64,000 bases of DNA from Rummeliibacillus sp963792445 (GCA_963792445.1 CAWBWO010000019.1:1-64000); one strand, 5' to 3'. Positions 9,134 through 18,324 are shown, counted from the first letter of the stretch. Numbers and translations are program-made. Notes: generated by a model not told the origin, from the letters alone.

Positions 9134-9976
9134 ATGAGTCATTCAAAAGAAAACGTATTAAATACCGAAGGATCAACTAGATTTGAAGATATCATCTATG
9201 AGAAGAAAAAAGGAATTGCAAAAATCACGATCAATCGCCCACAAGTTTACAATGCATTTCGTGCGCAAACAATTCAAGAACTAATCTCTTCACTTCGTGA
9301 TGCTTGGGATGATAACCGAATTGGAGCAGTTATATTAACAGGAGCTGGGGAAAAGGCGTTTTGTGTTGGCGGTGACCAAAAACAAAAAGGTGACGTCGGT
9401 GGATACAATTATAACGGCGGTTTAGGTGGGGGTATTGGATTAGAAATTGAAACACTTCATCAAACAATCCGTAATATTCCAAAGCCGGTAATCGCTGCAG
9501 TCAATGGGTTTGCTATTGGTGGTGGACATGTTTTACACGTCATCTGTGATTTAACTATTGCAGCAGACACGGCAAAATTTGGACAAAGTGGTCCGAAAGT
9601 TGGGAGCTTTGATGCAGGGTTTGGATCCGCTTATTTAGCTCGCATTGTTGGCGAAAAGAAAGCACGTGAAATTTGGTACCTCTGTGAGCAATATACAGCA
9701 CAAGAATGCAAAGAAATGGGCTTAGTGAATAAAGTTGTACCTGCAAGTGAACTACAACTTGCAGCAGAGGAATGGGCGAATAAGATTTTAGAAAAGAGCC
9801 CAACAGCTATTAAAATGCTTAAATACTCATTTAATGCAGATAGTGCAAGTATTCAAGGTATTTCACAATTAGCCATGGGCAGTCTAGCCATGTTTTATAA
9901 TACACAAGAATCAAATGAAGGAAAAGAAGCATTTCTTGAAAAACGGCCAGTAGATTTCAAAAAATTCCGCGTATAA
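9134..9976 (+). CDS. badI: 2-ketocyclohexanecarboxyl-CoA hydrolase
   Basis: 280 aa crotonase-fold enzyme that opens the ring of 2-ketocyclohexanecarboxyl-CoA to pimeloyl-CoA. Close resemblance to Rhodopseudomonas BadI runs through the protein: NRPQVYNAFRAQT, AFCVGGDQKQK, GQSGPKVGSFDAGFGSAYLA and VGEKKAREIWYLC. The GSFDAGFG segment corresponds to BadI's GSVDPGYG and distinguishes it from DHNA-CoA synthase (MenB), its nearest relative. AAGGAGGAAAT precedes the ATG. The N-terminus carries about 18 extra residues. It lies 15 bases from the AliB-like stop and 14 bases from aliA, in one operon. MenB-like chemistry remains the alternative, but the neighbours argue against it. Confidence 0.85.
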   Translation: MSHSKENVLNTEGSTRFEDIIYEKKKGIAKITINRPQVYNAFRAQTIQELISSLRDAWDDNRIGAVILTGAGEKAFCVGGDQKQKGDVGGYNYNGGLGGGIGLEIETLHQTIRNIPKPVIAAVNGFAIGGGHVLHVICDLTIAADTAKFGQSGPKVGSFDAGFGSAYLARIVGEKKAREIWYLCEQYTAQECKEMGLVNKVVPASELQLAAEEWANKILEKSPTAIKMLKYSFNADSASIQGISQLAMGSLAMFYNTQESNEGKEAFLEKRPVDFKKFRV

Positions 9977-9990
9977 TCGGAGGAGAAAAC

Positions 9991-11610
9991 ATGAAATTTC
10001 AAACGACATTAAACGATTCATTGATTGAACAGTATGAAAATGTTTGGCTACAAAAAACAATTCTAGATTATTTAAACGATTCGATTGAAAAATACCCTAA
10101 TAAATTAGCAATCATCGATAAGAAGAGTCAATATACGTATGCTGAACTTGGTAAAATGGTGGATCGGGTTGCACTAGGTTTAATAGAGCTTGGAATTCAA
10201 AAAGGCGATGTTGTTTCCCTTCAATTACCCAACTGGAATGATTTTATCATTCTACATTATGCAATTACGAGAATAGGAGCGATTACGAACCCACTTATTC
10301 CAATCTATCGAGAACGTGAAATTTCCTATATGGTTGGGTTGGTAGAATCCAAAATGATCGTTATCCCAGATGAATTCCGTAACTTCGATTATACAAAGAT
10401 GATTTCTGAATTACGTCCAGAATGGCCATCATTGGAACATGTTTTCGTTATAGGTGACAATGTACCGGAAACAATGGAAAACATAAGCTATTTATTTGAC
10501 ACACCATGGGAAGAAAAAAGTGATATTTCTTTACTTGATGACATTGCGCATCATCCAAACGATGTGACGGAAATCATTTTCACCTCTGGTACTACAGGGA
10601 AACCAAAAGGTGTGATGCATACACATAATACGTTATGTATATCAACGGATTACTGGATTGATCGATTGCAACTGACGAGTGATGATGTGATGTTCATGGC
10701 ATCTACTTTTGCGCATCAAACAGGTTTTGGTTATGGCGTTCGCCTTCCAACTCACCATGGTGGAACTGCAGTTTATCAAGATGTTTGGGATGTTGAAGAA
10801 TTTTTGCACCTGATTGAGAAAGAAAAAATCACTTATACAGCAGGTGCAACACCATTCTTGCAAGATACCGTTCAATCACCATATATTAACAAATATAATA
10901 TTGAATCACTTCGAGCATTCGTTGCATTAGGTGCTCCAATACCAAGGGTTCTTGTAAGAGAAGCGGCAAAAGTTATCCAGTTCGAAATTTTAGCTGGTTG
11001 GGGTCAAACGGAAAATGGACTGGTTACATTAACCAAATTACAGGATTCAGAAGAAAAACTTACGGGTACTGATGGTGTTCCGTTCCCACATATGAAAGTG
11101 AAAGTGGTCGATTCTGAATTCAATGAAGTACCTCCTAATGTAGAAGGTAATTTGTTATGTAAAGGTCCAGCATTATTTGTAGGTTATTACAAGCAAATTG
11201 AAGTGACTTATTCAGAGTACCAGGAAGAATGGTTTATTACTGGAGATCGTGCAATCAAGGATGAAGATGGATATATCCGAATCACAGGTAGAAACAAAGA
11301 TATTATTGTCCGTGGTGGCGAAAATATCCCTGTTGCTTATATTGAAAATGTCTTATACGAACATCCTGATATTTTTGCTGCGCAAATTGTTGCCATTCCT
11401 GATCAACGGTTACAAGAAAGAGCGTGTGCATGTATTTGCCTAAAGCCTGATGCACCAGAGTTTACATTTGAAGGCATGCAACGGTTCTTAAAGGAAAAAG
11501 GCGTAGCAAAACAATATTGGCCAGAACGATTAGAACTATTTGGAGAATTCCCTCGAACGCCGAGTGGTAAAATACAAAAGTTTAAATTAAGAGAAATCGT
11601 AGGAGGTTGA
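9991..11610 (+). CDS. aliA: Cyclohexanecarboxylate-CoA ligase (AliA-like AMP-forming acyl-CoA synthetase)
   Basis: 539 aa ANL-superfamily ligase. It adenylates a carboxylic acid and transfers it to CoA. The P-loop-like motif is FTSGTTGKPKGVMHTH, the A5 region is GWGQTENG, the A7 region ITGDRA, the A8 hinge ITGRNKDIIVRGGENIP and the A10 lysine lies in PRTPSGKIQKF. RGGENIPVAYIENVLYEHPD matches AliA-type ligases and is not typical of long-chain or acetate ligases. ATCGGAGG precedes the ATG. It is the acid-activating step of the BadI/BadH operon. Substrate assignment rests on similarity and context. Confidence 0.8.
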   Translation: MKFQTTLNDSLIEQYENVWLQKTILDYLNDSIEKYPNKLAIIDKKSQYTYAELGKMVDRVALGLIELGIQKGDVVSLQLPNWNDFIILHYAITRIGAITNPLIPIYREREISYMVGLVESKMIVIPDEFRNFDYTKMISELRPEWPSLEHVFVIGDNVPETMENISYLFDTPWEEKSDISLLDDIAHHPNDVTEIIFTSGTTGKPKGVMHTHNTLCISTDYWIDRLQLTSDDVMFMASTFAHQTGFGYGVRLPTHHGGTAVYQDVWDVEEFLHLIEKEKITYTAGATPFLQDTVQSPYINKYNIESLRAFVALGAPIPRVLVREAAKVIQFEILAGWGQTENGLVTLTKLQDSEEKLTGTDGVPFPHMKVKVVDSEFNEVPPNVEGNLLCKGPALFVGYYKQIEVTYSEYQEEWFITGDRAIKDEDGYIRITGRNKDIIVRGGENIPVAYIENVLYEHPDIFAAQIVAIPDQRLQERACACICLKPDAPEFTFEGMQRFLKEKGVAKQYWPERLELFGEFPRTPSGKIQKFKLREIVGG

Positions 11611-11615
11611 TTCAT

Positions 11616-12362
11616 ATGACAAAAAAAGTAGCATTTGTAACAGGTGCTGGACGTGGTATTGGTCGTGAAATCGCACTAAAGCTATCACAAAAAGGTCATC
11701 ATATAATCGTAACTGATGTTAATGTAGATAATGCAAATGAAACCGTATCACTTATTGAAAATGCTGGCGGCGAAGCAGTCGCAATCTACTGTGATGTAAC
11801 GAAATTAGAAAGCGTACAAGAAGCAGTTCAACTTGCGGTTTTGAAACAAGGGAAAATCGATATATTAGTTAATAATGCCGGTTGGGATAAAATCGAGCCA
11901 TTTTTGAAAAGTGAACCATCTACGTGGGAGCTAATCTTAAATATTAATTTAATGGGCCAAATTCATACATGTAAAACCATTCTGCCGTTAATGATTGAAA
12001 ACGGATACGGTAAAGTGGTCAATATTGCTTCTGATTCTGGACGTGTTGGATCGAGTGGTGAAGCCGTGTATTCTGCAGCAAAAGGTGGCGTCATCGCATT
12101 TACTAAAACACTTGCTCGAGAAATGGCAAGACATAAAATTAACGTTAATAGCATTGCACCAGGACCAGCTGATACACCGCTGTTTAAAGAAATTGGTGAA
12201 TATAATGAAGGGATTGCAACTGCCCTTGTAAAAGCAATTCCATTTAGAAGATTGGCAAAACCTTCAGATATCGCAAATGCTGTAGCGTTTCTAGCATCAG
12301 ATGAAGCAGAATATATCACTGGCCAAACATTATCAGTAAATGGTGGATTAGCGATGGTTTAA
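11616..12362 (+). CDS. badH: 2-hydroxycyclohexanecarboxyl-CoA dehydrogenase (SDR)
   Basis: 248 aa short-chain dehydrogenase. It should oxidise 2-hydroxycyclohexanecarboxyl-CoA to the 2-keto form with NAD. TGAGRGIG is the cofactor motif, NNAGWDKIEPF and NIASDSGRVGSSGEA hold the catalytic Asn and Ser, and YSAAKGG gives Tyr-x3-Lys. The NNAGWD and GRVGSSGEAVY signatures match BadH rather than generic FabG. The ATG at 11616 has AGGAGG at 11601-11606; an upstream ATT/TTG start at 11607 would overlap aliA. Last gene of the operon, followed by a terminator. Confidence 0.85.
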   Translation: MTKKVAFVTGAGRGIGREIALKLSQKGHHIIVTDVNVDNANETVSLIENAGGEAVAIYCDVTKLESVQEAVQLAVLKQGKIDILVNNAGWDKIEPFLKSEPSTWELILNINLMGQIHTCKTILPLMIENGYGKVVNIASDSGRVGSSGEAVYSAAKGGVIAFTKTLAREMARHKINVNSIAPGPADTPLFKEIGEYNEGIATALVKAIPFRRLAKPSDIANAVAFLASDEAEYITGQTLSVNGGLAMV

Positions 12363-12364
12363 TC

Positions 12365-12403
12365 AAATAAAAAACAGGAGCCTAATGTGTTCCTGTTTTT
12401 TTG
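12365..12403 (+). terminator. Terminator of the aliB-badI-aliA-badH operon
   Basis: AAAAACAGGA / TCCTGTTTTT stem with an 11-base loop and seven T at the end. Confidence 0.9.
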
Positions 12404-12536
12404 TTGTAATTTTTCCACCGAGGATGTATGAAATTTGAAAAGTATACCGTCTGTTTATATGTACATGTATAATAAAAATTAACAATTGCAGAAATCATTC
12501 AATGAAAAATACGTATAGATATTATTATTTTTAGAA

Positions 12537-12983
12537 ATGAGGAAATTTATGTTCCTGTATTTTGGTTTATTAGGTATAGGTGTGTTGTTATTTTTTATTA
12601 GTACTTTTTTGTTTATTTCTATGTACTTAGAAAAAGAATTTACTTTTTCCGATACATTTAAAGCACTTTCCGCATTAGTAATTGGTGGAGTATTGCTAGT
12701 AATCACCCTACCTAGCTTAAAATATATTCTTTTTAAAGAATACGATGTTGTAAAAGGAAATTGCGTTATTGATATAAGTTCATCTGGGCGTTCAAGCGAA
12801 GCATCGTTTGAAATGAAGGACTCAGATGAAGTATTTTATTTTAAAAACATTCCCGACTTAGCTGCCTATGGAAGGGCAGTTCCTTATTATTGTGCGGTTA
12901 CTGTTACTAAGGATCATGAATTTGAAATAGGATATAAAATCTATAATGCCAAATCGAGAAAGCTTATTCTTACAAGTGATTAG
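12537..12983 (+). CDS. Two-TM membrane protein of unknown function
   Basis: 148 aa. Two hydrophobic segments (about 4-28 and 40-66) are followed by a roughly 80-residue soluble tail with beta-strand character (DVVKGNCVIDISSSGRSSEA). The ATG at 12537 is listed; a start at 12549 has a better-spaced GAGG. I do not recognise the family. The gene sits between the two catabolic blocks and is not obviously part of either. Confidence 0.6.
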   Translation: MRKFMFLYFGLLGIGVLLFFISTFLFISMYLEKEFTFSDTFKALSALVIGGVLLVITLPSLKYILFKEYDVVKGNCVIDISSSGRSSEASFEMKDSDEVFYFKNIPDLAAYGRAVPYYCAVTVTKDHEFEIGYKIYNAKSRKLILTSD

Positions 12984-13250
12984 TTAATTTTTTTAATATG
13001 GATTATGCTCAATGCTCAATGGATTAAACTAAAACAAAGTGAGATTTTCGCCACCCCCTTTTTAGCGTTGATACTGGTAATTAAATTGTTACTTGGAAAT
13101 AGACTTTTATCGGTTCAAAGTTTAGAAGTAACGTCAAAGTTATTTGCGCATATGTTGTAGGGAAGAATTTTTCCTTAAATATTGGGCTGCATTATAATTT
13201 CCAGGTAATGATCATTTGTGCAAAAGAAAAGGGTAGAGGGGGATGAAGTG
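12984..13250. other. Gap with one short hydrophobic frame, no confident gene
   Basis: A 51-codon frame (13005-13160, ATG start, product MLNAQWIKLKQSEIFATPFL then mostly Leu/Ile/Val) is open but has no ribosome site and no recognisable similarity. It may be a gene relic. Nothing else was seen except the ribosome site of the following small gene. Confidence 0.4.
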
Positions 13251-13439
13251 ATGGATTTTTATATCAATTTGCTTCGAAGTATATTTATGACCTTTTTCCA
13301 TGATGCGATTTGGGTTGCAGGCTTTTTTTACCTATTTCTTAAAACTTTTGGAAATCCAGATCTGAATAAATTCTGCAAGTATGTAGCAATTGTAATCCTT
13401 ATTATATTATTCTTATATTCGCTTATAGTTAATGTGTGA
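13251..13439 (+). CDS. Small membrane protein
   Basis: 62 aa with two hydrophobic helices (about 10-28 and 40-60). The ATG at 13251 follows GAGGGGGATGAAGTG, a good ribosome site, which is the reason to believe this short gene. No recognised family. A convergent terminator lies 30 bases downstream. Confidence 0.55.
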   Translation: MDFYINLLRSIFMTFFHDAIWVAGFFYLFLKTFGNPDLNKFCKYVAIVILIILFLYSLIVNV

Positions 13440-13469
13440 AATAGCTAGCACCTTTTATTATCATTCATT

Positions 13470-13516
13470 GCAAGAAAAAGCGCATGGGCATTTTCCTCAT
13501 ACGCTTTTTTTAATGT
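13470..13516. terminator. Convergent terminator
   Basis: Stem AAAAAGCG-C-ATG / CAT-A-CGCTTTTT with T-runs on both strands. It separates the forward small gene from the reverse acyl-CoA operon. Confidence 0.8.
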
Positions 13517-13551
13517 AATAAAATTAAAACTTTTATATTGTTTAGTAAATC

Positions 13552-14382
13552 TTAAGCGTTCGTTGTATTTACGTGATTATTAAAAATAGGGCGACGTTTT
13601 TCTATTACAGAAGTAACACCTTCTTGATAATCTGGTAATTCCGTAATAATGCCCATAGCGGATGAAATATAATCAAGTGACGATCTTAAACTCATTGATT
13701 GACTTTGATAAACTGCACGTTTCATAAATTGAATCGTTGCTGCAGGACCATTTGCTAATTTTTCGGCGTAGGCTAATGTGTAATCCTCTAGTTCGTGATC
13801 AGGGACTACAAATGTCACAAGACCTTTTTCTTTAGCCTCCACTGCAGTTAATACACGCCCTGTCCAAAGCATATCTAATGCTTGATCGATTCCGACAAGT
13901 TTTGGTAAATAATAGGCTCCACCATCGCCTGGCACAATGCCGACGTTGACATAGCTTTCTGAGAGTTTCGTTGATTCCGCTACAATGCGAATATCACACA
14001 TTAGAGCCATATCAAGACCCGCTCCAAATGCAAAGCCATGAACTTGTGCAATGACCGGTTTATCGATTTCTTCCAGCAATAGCGGGATCCGTTGAACTCT
14101 TTTCCAAAGTGAATTTTTTCTAGCTAAAGCAGTTGATGTCACATCATCTTCACTTTCAAAAAAACCTTTTCCAGCGCCCATTGCTTTAATATCGCCACCA
14201 GCACAGAAGCATTTTCCATTTCCTTTTACAATCAGTGCACGAATCGAATCAGAATCTCTCACAGTTTCAAGCGCATGAATCCATTTTTGAATCATTTCTT
14301 CACTAAATGCATTCATACTTTTGGGACGGTTTAAAGTAATCGTTGCGATGGGTCCATTTGATTCAAATAATAAATCTGACAT
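13552..14382 (-). CDS. Enoyl-CoA hydratase/isomerase (crotonase family)
   Basis: 276 aa from the ATG at 14382, which has AAGGAGG eight bases upstream; a start at 14415 would overlap the preceding gene. Crotonase motifs are clear: NRPKSMNAFSEE, CAGGDIKAMG, QVHGFAFGAGLDMAL (oxyanion-hole Gly) and ESYVNVGIVPGDGGAYYLP. The glutamate and GDGGA region fit a hydratase. It is the third gene of a reverse operon after two acyl-CoA dehydrogenases. BadK (cyclohex-1-ene-1-carboxyl-CoA hydratase) is the one step lacking from the neighbouring alicyclic operon, and this enzyme could supply it. That is inference. Confidence 0.8.
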   Translation of the reverse strand: MSDLLFESNGPIATITLNRPKSMNAFSEEMIQKWIHALETVRDSDSIRALIVKGNGKCFCAGGDIKAMGAGKGFFESEDDVTSTALARKNSLWKRVQRIPLLLEEIDKPVIAQVHGFAFGAGLDMALMCDIRIVAESTKLSESYVNVGIVPGDGGAYYLPKLVGIDQALDMLWTGRVLTAVEAKEKGLVTFVVPDHELEDYTLAYAEKLANGPAATIQFMKRAVYQSQSMSLRSSLDYISSAMGIITELPDYQEGVTSVIEKRRPIFNNHVNTTNA

Positions 14383-14395
14383 TTTTGTTGCCTCC

Positions 14396-15442
14396 TTAGA
14401 AGGTTTGATATACATTTTGTGGATTGGTTAAATAAGTCCAGATATCAGTCGATTCCGTTTTTAGCAGTTGATTTGCGATTTCTTTTTTCCAATAGTTTAC
14501 TGTATAGCCTTCATCTCGCCATGCCCATAATCGACGCGTGTAATGATGGAGGCTGTGTTCGTGCGTCACACCAATTGCTGCATGGACTTGATGAGCAGAA
14601 GTAGCTACAACCTTAGCCGCTTCATCTAGTCGAATTCGTGTGTAACCCACTTCGCTAAAGCCGTCATTTGACAACAATTGTGCAATCATATTTTCAATTG
14701 CTGTAGTTGTAATCACAGCTTCACCCGCAAGAATGGCAATATGTTGCTGCACTAATTGGAAACGATGAATTGGGCGACCAAATTGTTCGCGTTCCTTTGT
14801 ATATTTGACCGTTAAATCATTCGCTTTTTCGATTGCTCCAGATATTATGGCATTTTTGGCAGCCGTATCGAGCAAAATCAATTTATTAAGTTGATCTAAT
14901 GTTAATGTAGTAGCTTGGATGATTTTCGCATTTTGAAGTGTGATTCTATCTCTTGGTTCTGCTGCTAAATTGGTCTGTGGCGTAATAGATGCCTTTTCAA
15001 GGGATATGTGAACGAGCTGGTTATCTGCAATCAACACCAATTCATCGACATGTCGAGCCCATGGAATATTGGAAAGTGTCCCGCTGATTGTATTTCCATT
15101 TTGAATTACTTCTTGTTTTCCAATACTGTAAGTCACTTTGCTATGAGAAGTTAATAAGCCAATTTGTTCCAGCATATAGTTTGCCATTGTTGTTTCTACA
15201 AACGGAATTGGAGCAGCGTATTTTCCAATAAGGGGATAGAGGCTTAGTAAGTCATCTATATCTCCACCTGCGCCGCCAGCTAGTTCGGAACTCGTAATCT
15301 GCAATAAACCATTTTCCTCTAATATTTGCCAAACATCTTCAGCCCACATTCCTTCTTCAAGTAAATCCACGACTTCTTTTGAAAGATGGTGTTTGAAGAT
15401 TTTTTCAACTACTTCGATTATCATTTCTTTAATTTCACTCAT
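14396..15442 (-). CDS. Acyl-CoA dehydrogenase, shorter subunit of a probable heteromeric pair
   Basis: 348 aa. The N-terminal helical domain (GLLQITSSELAGGAGGDIDD), a shortened beta domain, and a C-terminal helical domain (KYTKEREQFGRPIHRFQLVQ, HQVHAAIGVTHEHSLHHYTR) are recognisable. Its ATG overlaps the stop of the 381-aa dehydrogenase by four bases. Such adjacent, unequal acyl-CoA dehydrogenases are known as alpha2beta2 enzymes in steroid and alicyclic side-chain degradation, where each subunit contributes part of the FAD site. The canonical YEGT base motif is absent here, as expected for one partner of such a pair. Confidence 0.8.
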   Translation of the reverse strand: MSEIKEMIIEVVEKIFKHHLSKEVVDLLEEGMWAEDVWQILEENGLLQITSSELAGGAGGDIDDLLSLYPLIGKYAAPIPFVETTMANYMLEQIGLLTSHSKVTYSIGKQEVIQNGNTISGTLSNIPWARHVDELVLIADNQLVHISLEKASITPQTNLAAEPRDRITLQNAKIIQATTLTLDQLNKLILLDTAAKNAIISGAIEKANDLTVKYTKEREQFGRPIHRFQLVQQHIAILAGEAVITTTAIENMIAQLLSNDGFSEVGYTRIRLDEAAKVVATSAHQVHAAIGVTHEHSLHHYTRRLWAWRDEGYTVNYWKKEIANQLLKTESTDIWTYLTNPQNVYQTF

Positions 15443-16584
15443 TGTGCAACAACCCCCTTCGCAACAATGCCGTATAGAATTTCGGATGTACCCCCACGAA
15501 TTGTAAATCCTGGTGAATGTAAAATAGATTCCGCAAGTAAGCGATCTAATTTTCTTTCTGCATCCAATTTTGGATAAGTATCAACGAGTAAGCGCGCAAT
15601 TTCAGGAATACTCTGCTCAAATTTCGTTCCGATACTTTTCACAAGTGCTGCAGGGATTGCGACCTCGCCACCTTCTTCTAAAACTTTTGCAACGCCAATT
15701 GACATATTACGTAAACTCCATAATTGAGATACTAATTTCGATGCTTCTTGTAATCCCTCTAGGTTTTGTTGCTTTTTAAGTTCTTCAATAAGTTCAGTTA
15801 AAAGGGGAAGTGTGCTCAAGATTCTTTCTGGGCCGCTTCTTTCATAAGCTAGCTCTGCTAACCCTTGTTTCCAACCTTGCCCTTCTTCACCAACTAAACG
15901 ATTATCGGGAACAAATACATTATCGAAAAACACTTCGTTAAAATGCCGTTTTCCTGTAAGATACTTGATTGGTGTAACGGTAACACCATCAGCATGTAAA
16001 TCGATGATTAATTGGCTTAACCCTTTATGTTTATGCACACCATCAAAAGGCTCCGTACGAATCAGCGTAATCATATAATGTCCATCGTGAGCATTACTTG
16101 TCCACGTTTTTGAACCATTGATAATCCAGCCACCATCTACTTTTTTCGCATGAGTACTAACAGAAGCTAAATCCGAACCACTATTTGGTTCACTTAAACC
16201 AATTGCGAAATAACATTCACCTTTAATAATTTTGGGGAGAAAATATTCACGCTGCTCCTCGGTGCCAAAACGAAGTAATAGGGGACCTGATTGACGATCC
16301 GCAATCCAATGTCCCGCTACAGGAGCACCCGCTGCTAAAAATTCTTCAGTTAATATATAGCGATCGATGGCACTTCGCTCAGCACCGCCATATTTTTTCG
16401 GCCAAGTTAAGCCAATCCATCCCTGTTTCCCAATAAGTTTTGAAAACTCAGGGTCAACACCACTTAACCATGAATCACATTTTGTTTGAAATGTTCCTTT
16501 ATCTAATTCTTTTTGTAAAAACGTTCGGACAGTTAATCGAAATTGATGTTGTTCTTCTGTAAAATGAACCGTTGGTAATTTCAT
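15439..16584 (-). CDS. Acyl-CoA dehydrogenase, longer subunit
   Basis: 381 aa. FTEEQHQFRLTVRTFLQKEL opens the protein; IGLSEPNSGSDLASVSTHA and WIINGSKTWTSNAHDGHYM are the FAD and substrate-binding blocks; GGTSEILYGIVAKGVVAQ ends it. AAAGGAGGC precedes the ATG. It starts the three-gene reverse operon with the 348-aa dehydrogenase and the enoyl-CoA hydratase. The coupling of the two dehydrogenases suggests a single heteromeric enzyme acting on a bulky or cyclic acyl-CoA. Confidence 0.85.
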   Translation of the reverse strand: MKLPTVHFTEEQHQFRLTVRTFLQKELDKGTFQTKCDSWLSGVDPEFSKLIGKQGWIGLTWPKKYGGAERSAIDRYILTEEFLAAGAPVAGHWIADRQSGPLLLRFGTEEQREYFLPKIIKGECYFAIGLSEPNSGSDLASVSTHAKKVDGGWIINGSKTWTSNAHDGHYMITLIRTEPFDGVHKHKGLSQLIIDLHADGVTVTPIKYLTGKRHFNEVFFDNVFVPDNRLVGEEGQGWKQGLAELAYERSGPERILSTLPLLTELIEELKKQQNLEGLQEASKLVSQLWSLRNMSIGVAKVLEEGGEVAIPAALVKSIGTKFEQSIPEIARLLVDTYPKLDAERKLDRLLAESILHSPGFTIRGGTSEILYGIVAKGVVAQ

Positions 16585-16796
16585 ATAATTGCCTCCTTTT
16601 ATTTACAATATATGAATTTTGAAAATATAACATGATAGTTTAGGTGATATATTCTTGATAAATAGAGGAAATTCCTTTATTGTGAAGAATTTTACAATAG
16701 CAAATATATATAGTTTAACATAATTTTATTATGTAAACTTAAATGAAAAGTTAAAATTTGAAGATTCTTTACCAAACGATATGTTGATGTAAATAT

Positions 16797-16840
16797 AAAA
16801 GAGGTATAGCCTGTAAAAACAGCACTATACCTCTTTATTT
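16797..16840 (-). terminator. Terminator of the TPR gene
   Basis: Stem AAAGAGGTATA / TATACCTCTTT with a 17-base loop, T-rich on both sides, 25 bases past the TPR stop. Confidence 0.8.
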
Positions 16841-16864
16841 TGTGAATTAAAATTTTATTGCTTA

Positions 16865-17464
16865 CTAAAAATACAGTTGTCCTACATTTAAGTTTTCTAA
16901 TTGATCCCATTTAATCCAGGCTAGAGCAAGTTCTTTACCAATTTGAATATAGAATGTTGATTCTTGCTGTGTGTAATCACTTTCAGTACGGTTATAAATT
17001 TTGAGAATTTCCTCAAAATCTTGATCGCCTTTTAAATGTGCAGTGTAGATTTCTTTATAAGCGATTAGTTCTGGTTCTTGACTAAGAGCATTTTGGTCAA
17101 AATCAGCAATTGCATGCGCTAAATGTCTTAACGTATTCGTGTCGTAGTAAATGATAAATGCACCTTTAACTGGTAAGTCTTTTTTTAGTACTTCTGGTAA
17201 TTGATCGTACATTTTTTGTGTTTCTTCATTTAAACCAAAATGTTCTAACTTCGCAATTTCAATATGTAAAGCTGATAAATAAGCAGAAACCGCAAGCTTT
17301 TCTTCACCCATTAGATAAGCAACTTGACCAACGCCTCTAAACAGATTACTGTTTGTAGGTTCCTCTTTGATCGCAGCTGTAAACATATTTAGAGCTTGGT
17401 CGTACTGACCTGAATTTCTTAATTCAATAGCATGTTCAACCATTTTTTCAACATTTGACATCAT
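16865..17464 (-). CDS. TPR-repeat protein with SOS-type promoter
   Basis: 199 aa. Residues 10-80 hold a tetratricopeptide pair (HAIELRNSGQYDQALNMFTA, LFRGVGQVAYLMGEEKLAVS); the rest is alpha-helical without known motifs. The ATG at 17464 follows AAAGG by 6 bases, and an ATG at 17461 is equally possible. A sigmaA-like promoter with the LexA-type box GAACAAATGTTC in its spacer lies about 65 bases upstream. TPR proteins act as scaffolds; the partner is unknown. If the box is used, the gene is induced by DNA damage. Confidence 0.7.
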   Translation of the reverse strand: MMSNVEKMVEHAIELRNSGQYDQALNMFTAAIKEEPTNSNLFRGVGQVAYLMGEEKLAVSAYLSALHIEIAKLEHFGLNEETQKMYDQLPEVLKKDLPVKGAFIIYYDTNTLRHLAHAIADFDQNALSQEPELIAYKEIYTAHLKGDQDFEEILKIYNRTESDYTQQESTFYIQIGKELALAWIKWDQLENLNVGQLYF

Positions 17465-17525
17465 TCTCAACCTTTCAAAGTAGATAGTCCTATTATATAT
17501 GATTTCGTGTAAATAGGGGGAATTC

Positions 17526-17555
17526 AGTATAAAGAACATTTGTTCTGTATTGTAA
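17526..17555 (-). promoter_or_regulatory. Putative LexA-controlled promoter of the TPR gene
   Basis: On the minus strand TTACAA (17555-17550), an 18-base spacer and TATACT (17531-17526) surround GAACAAATGTTC (17534-17545), a perfect GAAC-N4-GTTC palindrome of the Bacillus LexA type. Confidence 0.65.
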
Positions 17556-17655
17556 AAAAGAGCATTTTTGATAAATAAATTTTATTTATATTGATAATAA
17601 TCATATTTCTATTAAAATTGTGTAGATATTGTTTATTGGAAAATCACTAATTTCC

Positions 17656-17674
17656 TATAAAGAACATTTGTTCT
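17656..17674. promoter_or_regulatory. Second LexA-type box, 19-base exact repeat
   Basis: TATAAAGAACATTTGTTCT at 17656-17674 is identical to 17528-17546. It lies between the TPR gene and the decayed TetR gene. It may be a second operator or a duplicated promoter fragment. Confidence 0.55.
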
Positions 17675-17701
17675 CTAACGGAAATCTTGAAGAGAGAAAA
17701 C

Positions 17702-18324
17702 TTATTCTTTTTGATTATTGTTATCGTTGGCATTGACCAATCCCTTTAAAAAAATGGTGATAAAACCCTTTGCTTCATCATTTAAGTGAAATTGATCGCC
17801 AAAAGAGAGCCAATCATATAGGGTACCACGCATACATCTTGAAATGAACATACTAGATTTGCAACATCAATAGTAGAGGGTAGTTCTCTCATCTTCAATA
17901 GCTTCCTGTATGAACAAATTTAAGATTTTATATAGGCTTCTTTCTGTATTCGCAAAATAGTTTGCTTCATTTTGAATCAAACCGTTCATATAAACACTTC
18001 TCATCAAATCTTCACCAAGTTCGTCTTTTAAATACGTCATTTGTGCATCAAAGAGGGCAATTACTTTCTTTTCAAAAGGCAATTGTGGTGGTAAAGATTG
18101 TACAAAGTTGTCATAGAAGGAATCGATTTCTTTGAATTTTTCTAAGAAAATGTCGTATTTGGATGAAAAATGCCCATAAAATGCACCTTTTGAACTTTTA
18201 CTTTTTAGAACAATTTCATCGACACTTACGTTATTAAATCCTTTTTTTCGAACAATTTCAATGCTGTTTGATAAATTCTCGCTTTTGTTTCTTCAGCTTG
18301 TTGCTCTCGCGTTTTCTTTTCCAT
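17702..18324 (-). pseudogene. TetR-family regulator with several frame disruptions
   Basis: Read from ATG 18324, MEKKTREQQAEETKARIYQT leads into the DNA-binding helices, but the frame breaks at a short T/A run near 18242-18248; restoring one base gives NNVSVDEIVLKSKSSKGAFY. The middle (17867-18082) is intact. A TGA then interrupts at about 17864; a shifted frame reads ELPSTIDVANL before the original frame resumes with MFISRCMRGTLYDWLSFGDQ, so two compensating indels are likely. With repairs it is about 205 residues, normal for TetR. It lies divergent from the second ligase operon, with a perfect palindrome between them, and is the expected local repressor. Confidence 0.75.

Noticed and set aside
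11963..12319. 118-codon reverse frame opposite badH
   Set aside because: Shadow frame of a well-supported SDR gene.
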